35,244 nt of DNA from Microbacteriaceae bacterium PS02066 (GTDB lineage Bacteria > Actinomycetota > Actinomycetes > Actinomycetales > Microbacteriaceae): the NCBI GenBank assembly GCA_029959545.1, contig JASCPH010000036.1, positions 1 to 35,244 of the forward strand, given 5' to 3'. Below, in pieces: positions 34,014 through 35,244 of the stretch; within the stretch, counting starts at the first letter, position 1, and each line of letters begins with the position of its first letter. A program made the position numbers and the translations under genes. Under the pieces are notes generated by a model. The model saw only the letters and a program-made list of their open reading frames with translations, was not told where the DNA came from and made no database searches.

Positions 34014-34147
34014 TTGACTTTGACCGCTCGAACCCCGCACCATGAGGAGGTCAGCACGCTGCGGTGCCGACGCGTGGGGGACTCGAGGTGGTGACTCCGC
34101 GTGACGGATGCTTCGCGTTGGCGTCCTGCTTACCCGTCACTGAGAGG
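34014..34147 (+). promoter_or_regulatory. Promoter-like element and structured leader of the last binding-protein gene
   Basis: TTGACT (34014-34019) is a good -35, but the region 17 bp on gives only a weak -10 (CACCAT). The leader then contains GTGACGG (34101-34107) pairing with CCGTCAC (34134-34140). Inside it, overlapping by two bases, GGATGC (34106-34111) can pair with GCGTCC (34121-34126). The stem ends just before the ribosome site GAGAGG at 34142-34147. The rest of the 270-nt divergent gap shows no gene. It may be a translational control hairpin. Confidence 0.35.
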
Positions 34148-34154
34148 CACTTCG

Positions 34155-35141
34155 ATGAAGAAGACCCTTGCCGCCGTCGCGCTTGCCGCCGTGGCCGCTC
34201 TGACCCTGTCCGGTTGCACCGATTCCGCCGCGCCCGCCACGTCCCCCTCGGGTGACGCGACCGCCGGCGGCGGCGAGATGCGCCAGGTGCGCGTCGCAGC
34301 CCTCCCGATCGCCGAGACGGGGGCCCTCTGGGCAGCCATCGACGCGGGCATCTTCGAGGAACACGGCCTCGAGGTCGAGGTCGTTCCCGCCCAGGGCGGT
34401 GCGCAGGCCATCCCCGCGCTGCTCAGCGGCGACATCGACTTCGCGATCGGTCAGCCCATGGGTCCGATCCGCGCCGCCCTGCAGGACCTCGGCGTCGTGA
34501 TCTTCAGCAACTACGCCTCGAGCCACGCCGACGGCGAGGATGTCAACTCCGTCGTCGCCCTCGGGGACTCGGGCATCGCGAGCCCCGCCGACCTCGCCGG
34601 CAAGCGCGTCTCGGTGAACAGCATCGGCGCCGCCGGCGACCTCACCATCCGCAAGGCCGTCGACGATGCGGGCGGCGACTCGTCCACCATCCAGTTCGTC
34701 GAGGTCGCCTTCCCCGACGTGAAGGCTCAGCTCGAGGCGGGCAACATCGACGCCGGCTGGGTGCCCGACCCCTTCCGCGGTCTTGTCGTCTCCGGCGGCG
34801 GCGTCGATGTCGTCTCGCCGTACCAGGCCACCATCCCGGGCCTGACGGTGCTCACGAACTTCACCACCCAGGAGAAGATCGACGCCGACCCGCAGCTCGT
34901 CGCCGACTACGCCGCGGCGATGGCCGAGGCGCAGCAGTACGCGACCGACAACGAGGACGCCGTGCGCGCCGCGATCGTGAAGAACCTCGAGATCCCCGAG
35001 GCCGCGGCCGCCGCGATCACGCTGCCGAACTTCACCTCCGACCTCGGCGACGCCGGCATCGAGAAGCTCGCAGCCCTCGCCGTGCAGTACAAGTACATCG
35101 ACGCGGAGCCCGACTTCACGAAGCTGATCCAGCCGCAGTGA
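34155..35141 (+). CDS. SsuA/THI5-like substrate-binding lipoprotein (NitT/TauT family)
   Basis: The 328-residue protein has a lipoprotein signal (T-L-S-G-C, Cys21), a Ser/Ala/Gly linker, then the binding domain: V-A-A-L-P-I-A-E-T-G-A-L-W-A-A-I-D-A-G-I-F, followed by L-S-G-D-I-D-F-A-I-G-Q and G-K-R-V-S-V-N-S-I-G. GAGAGG lies 7 nt before ATG 34155. It is only distantly like the binding protein at 25567-26586, so it has a different ligand. No permease or ATPase follows before the window ends, and a terminator lies right after the gene. It is either an orphan receptor or is served by components elsewhere. Confidence 0.9.
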   Translation: MKKTLAAVALAAVAALTLSGCTDSAAPATSPSGDATAGGGEMRQVRVAALPIAETGALWAAIDAGIFEEHGLEVEVVPAQGGAQAIPALLSGDIDFAIGQPMGPIRAALQDLGVVIFSNYASSHADGEDVNSVVALGDSGIASPADLAGKRVSVNSIGAAGDLTIRKAVDDAGGDSSTIQFVEVAFPDVKAQLEAGNIDAGWVPDPFRGLVVSGGGVDVVSPYQATIPGLTVLTNFTTQEKIDADPQLVADYAAAMAEAQQYATDNEDAVRAAIVKNLEIPEAAAAAITLPNFTSDLGDAGIEKLAALAVQYKYIDAEPDFTKLIQPQ

Positions 35142-35149
35142 TCCCGAGC

Positions 35150-35177
35150 GGGGGATGCGGTACGCGCCGCATCCCCC
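35150..35177 (+). terminator. Terminator after the last binding-protein gene
   Basis: GGGGGATGCGG (35150-35160) and CCGCATCCCCC (35167-35177) form an 11-bp perfect stem with loop TACGCG, 8 nt past the stop codon. It again contains the GGATGCGG octamer. Confidence 0.75.
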
Positions 35178-35244
35178 CCCGCCCCCCCCGCAGGCCCCCC
35201 CCCAAGACCCACCCGCCCCCGGCGCCCGGGCACCCCGACCCGGG
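35178..35244. other. C-rich low-complexity window end, probable assembly artefact
   Basis: The last 67 bases are nearly all C and G, with C-runs of 8-9, quite unlike the balanced high-GC sequence elsewhere. It encodes nothing recognisable. It most resembles a low-quality contig end (G-runs when read on the other strand). It should not be interpreted biologically without re-sequencing. Confidence 0.6.

Noticed and set aside
34136..34150. CACTGAGAGGC before the THI5-like binding-protein gene, suggestive of a TPP riboswitch
   Set aside because: The start codon follows almost at once, and no second conserved arm is present on either side.

Overview
The window looks like about 35 kb of a high-GC actinobacterial chromosome, probably from a Microbacterium-like member of the Microbacteriaceae. 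The reasons are very strong G/C third positions, many 4-base ATGA/GTGA gene overlaps, long GC-rich hairpin terminators, and heavy use of the octamer GGATGCGG. It is an accessory catabolic island: nearly every gene is an enzyme, transporter or regulator for using unusual carbon sources. I see no rRNA, tRNA, CRISPR, phage or transposase gene. The right edge runs into C-rich, low-complexity sequence that looks like a contig end.

Layout. (1) 1-5400, minus strand: a tetrahydrofolate-dependent aromatic O-demethylation module. The operon metF-purU-ligM (5316 to 2101) has a promoter whose -35/-10 spacer holds a perfect VanR-like palindrome. A terminator follows ligM, then a PadR/VanR-type regulator coupled to a GTP cyclohydrolase I gene (folE), then a GntR/FCD regulator. 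LigM would move an aryl methyl group onto H4folate; MetF and PurU would oxidise and release it, with folE topping up the pterin pool. (2) 5500-7100: a membrane S41-type peptidase gene split by a frameshift, and a MarR regulator. (3) 7183-18710: a sugar- or polyol-like catabolic region. An aldehyde dehydrogenase is divergent from split transketolase subunits, a zinc alcohol dehydrogenase, an RbsA/C/B-type ABC importer, an SDR oxidoreductase, a TIM-barrel epimerase-like protein and a benzaldehyde-dehydrogenase-type ALDH. The divergent promoters share the palindrome TTTACATGTAAA. No sugar kinase is present.

(4) 18761-28565, minus strand: an eight-gene polycistron with four 4-base overlaps. In order of transcription it encodes an ACMSD-like amidohydrolase, a NitT/TauT-type ABC importer (binding protein, two permeases, ATPase), an aldehyde dehydrogenase, a benzoylformate-decarboxylase-like ThDP enzyme and a LigW-like (5-carboxyvanillate decarboxylase family) amidohydrolase. 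An IclR regulator lies upstream, and a 10-bp-arm palindrome sits in the promoter gap. (5) 28634-31530, minus strand: an aryl-alcohol-type zinc dehydrogenase, another aldehyde dehydrogenase and a gutted alpha/beta-hydrolase gene. (6) 31638-35141: a large LuxR-type ATPase regulator divergent from an SsuA/THI5-like binding lipoprotein, whose partner genes would lie past the window end.

Taken together, parts 1, 4 and 5 look like catabolism of methoxylated or carboxylated aromatics, as in lignin-derived vanillate-type compounds: import, alcohol/aldehyde oxidation, decarboxylation, O-demethylation and C1 disposal. Ring-cleavage genes are absent, so the aromatic core must be finished elsewhere. Part 3 may handle a sugar or polyol. 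Substrates are inferred; enzyme families are read from the sequence.
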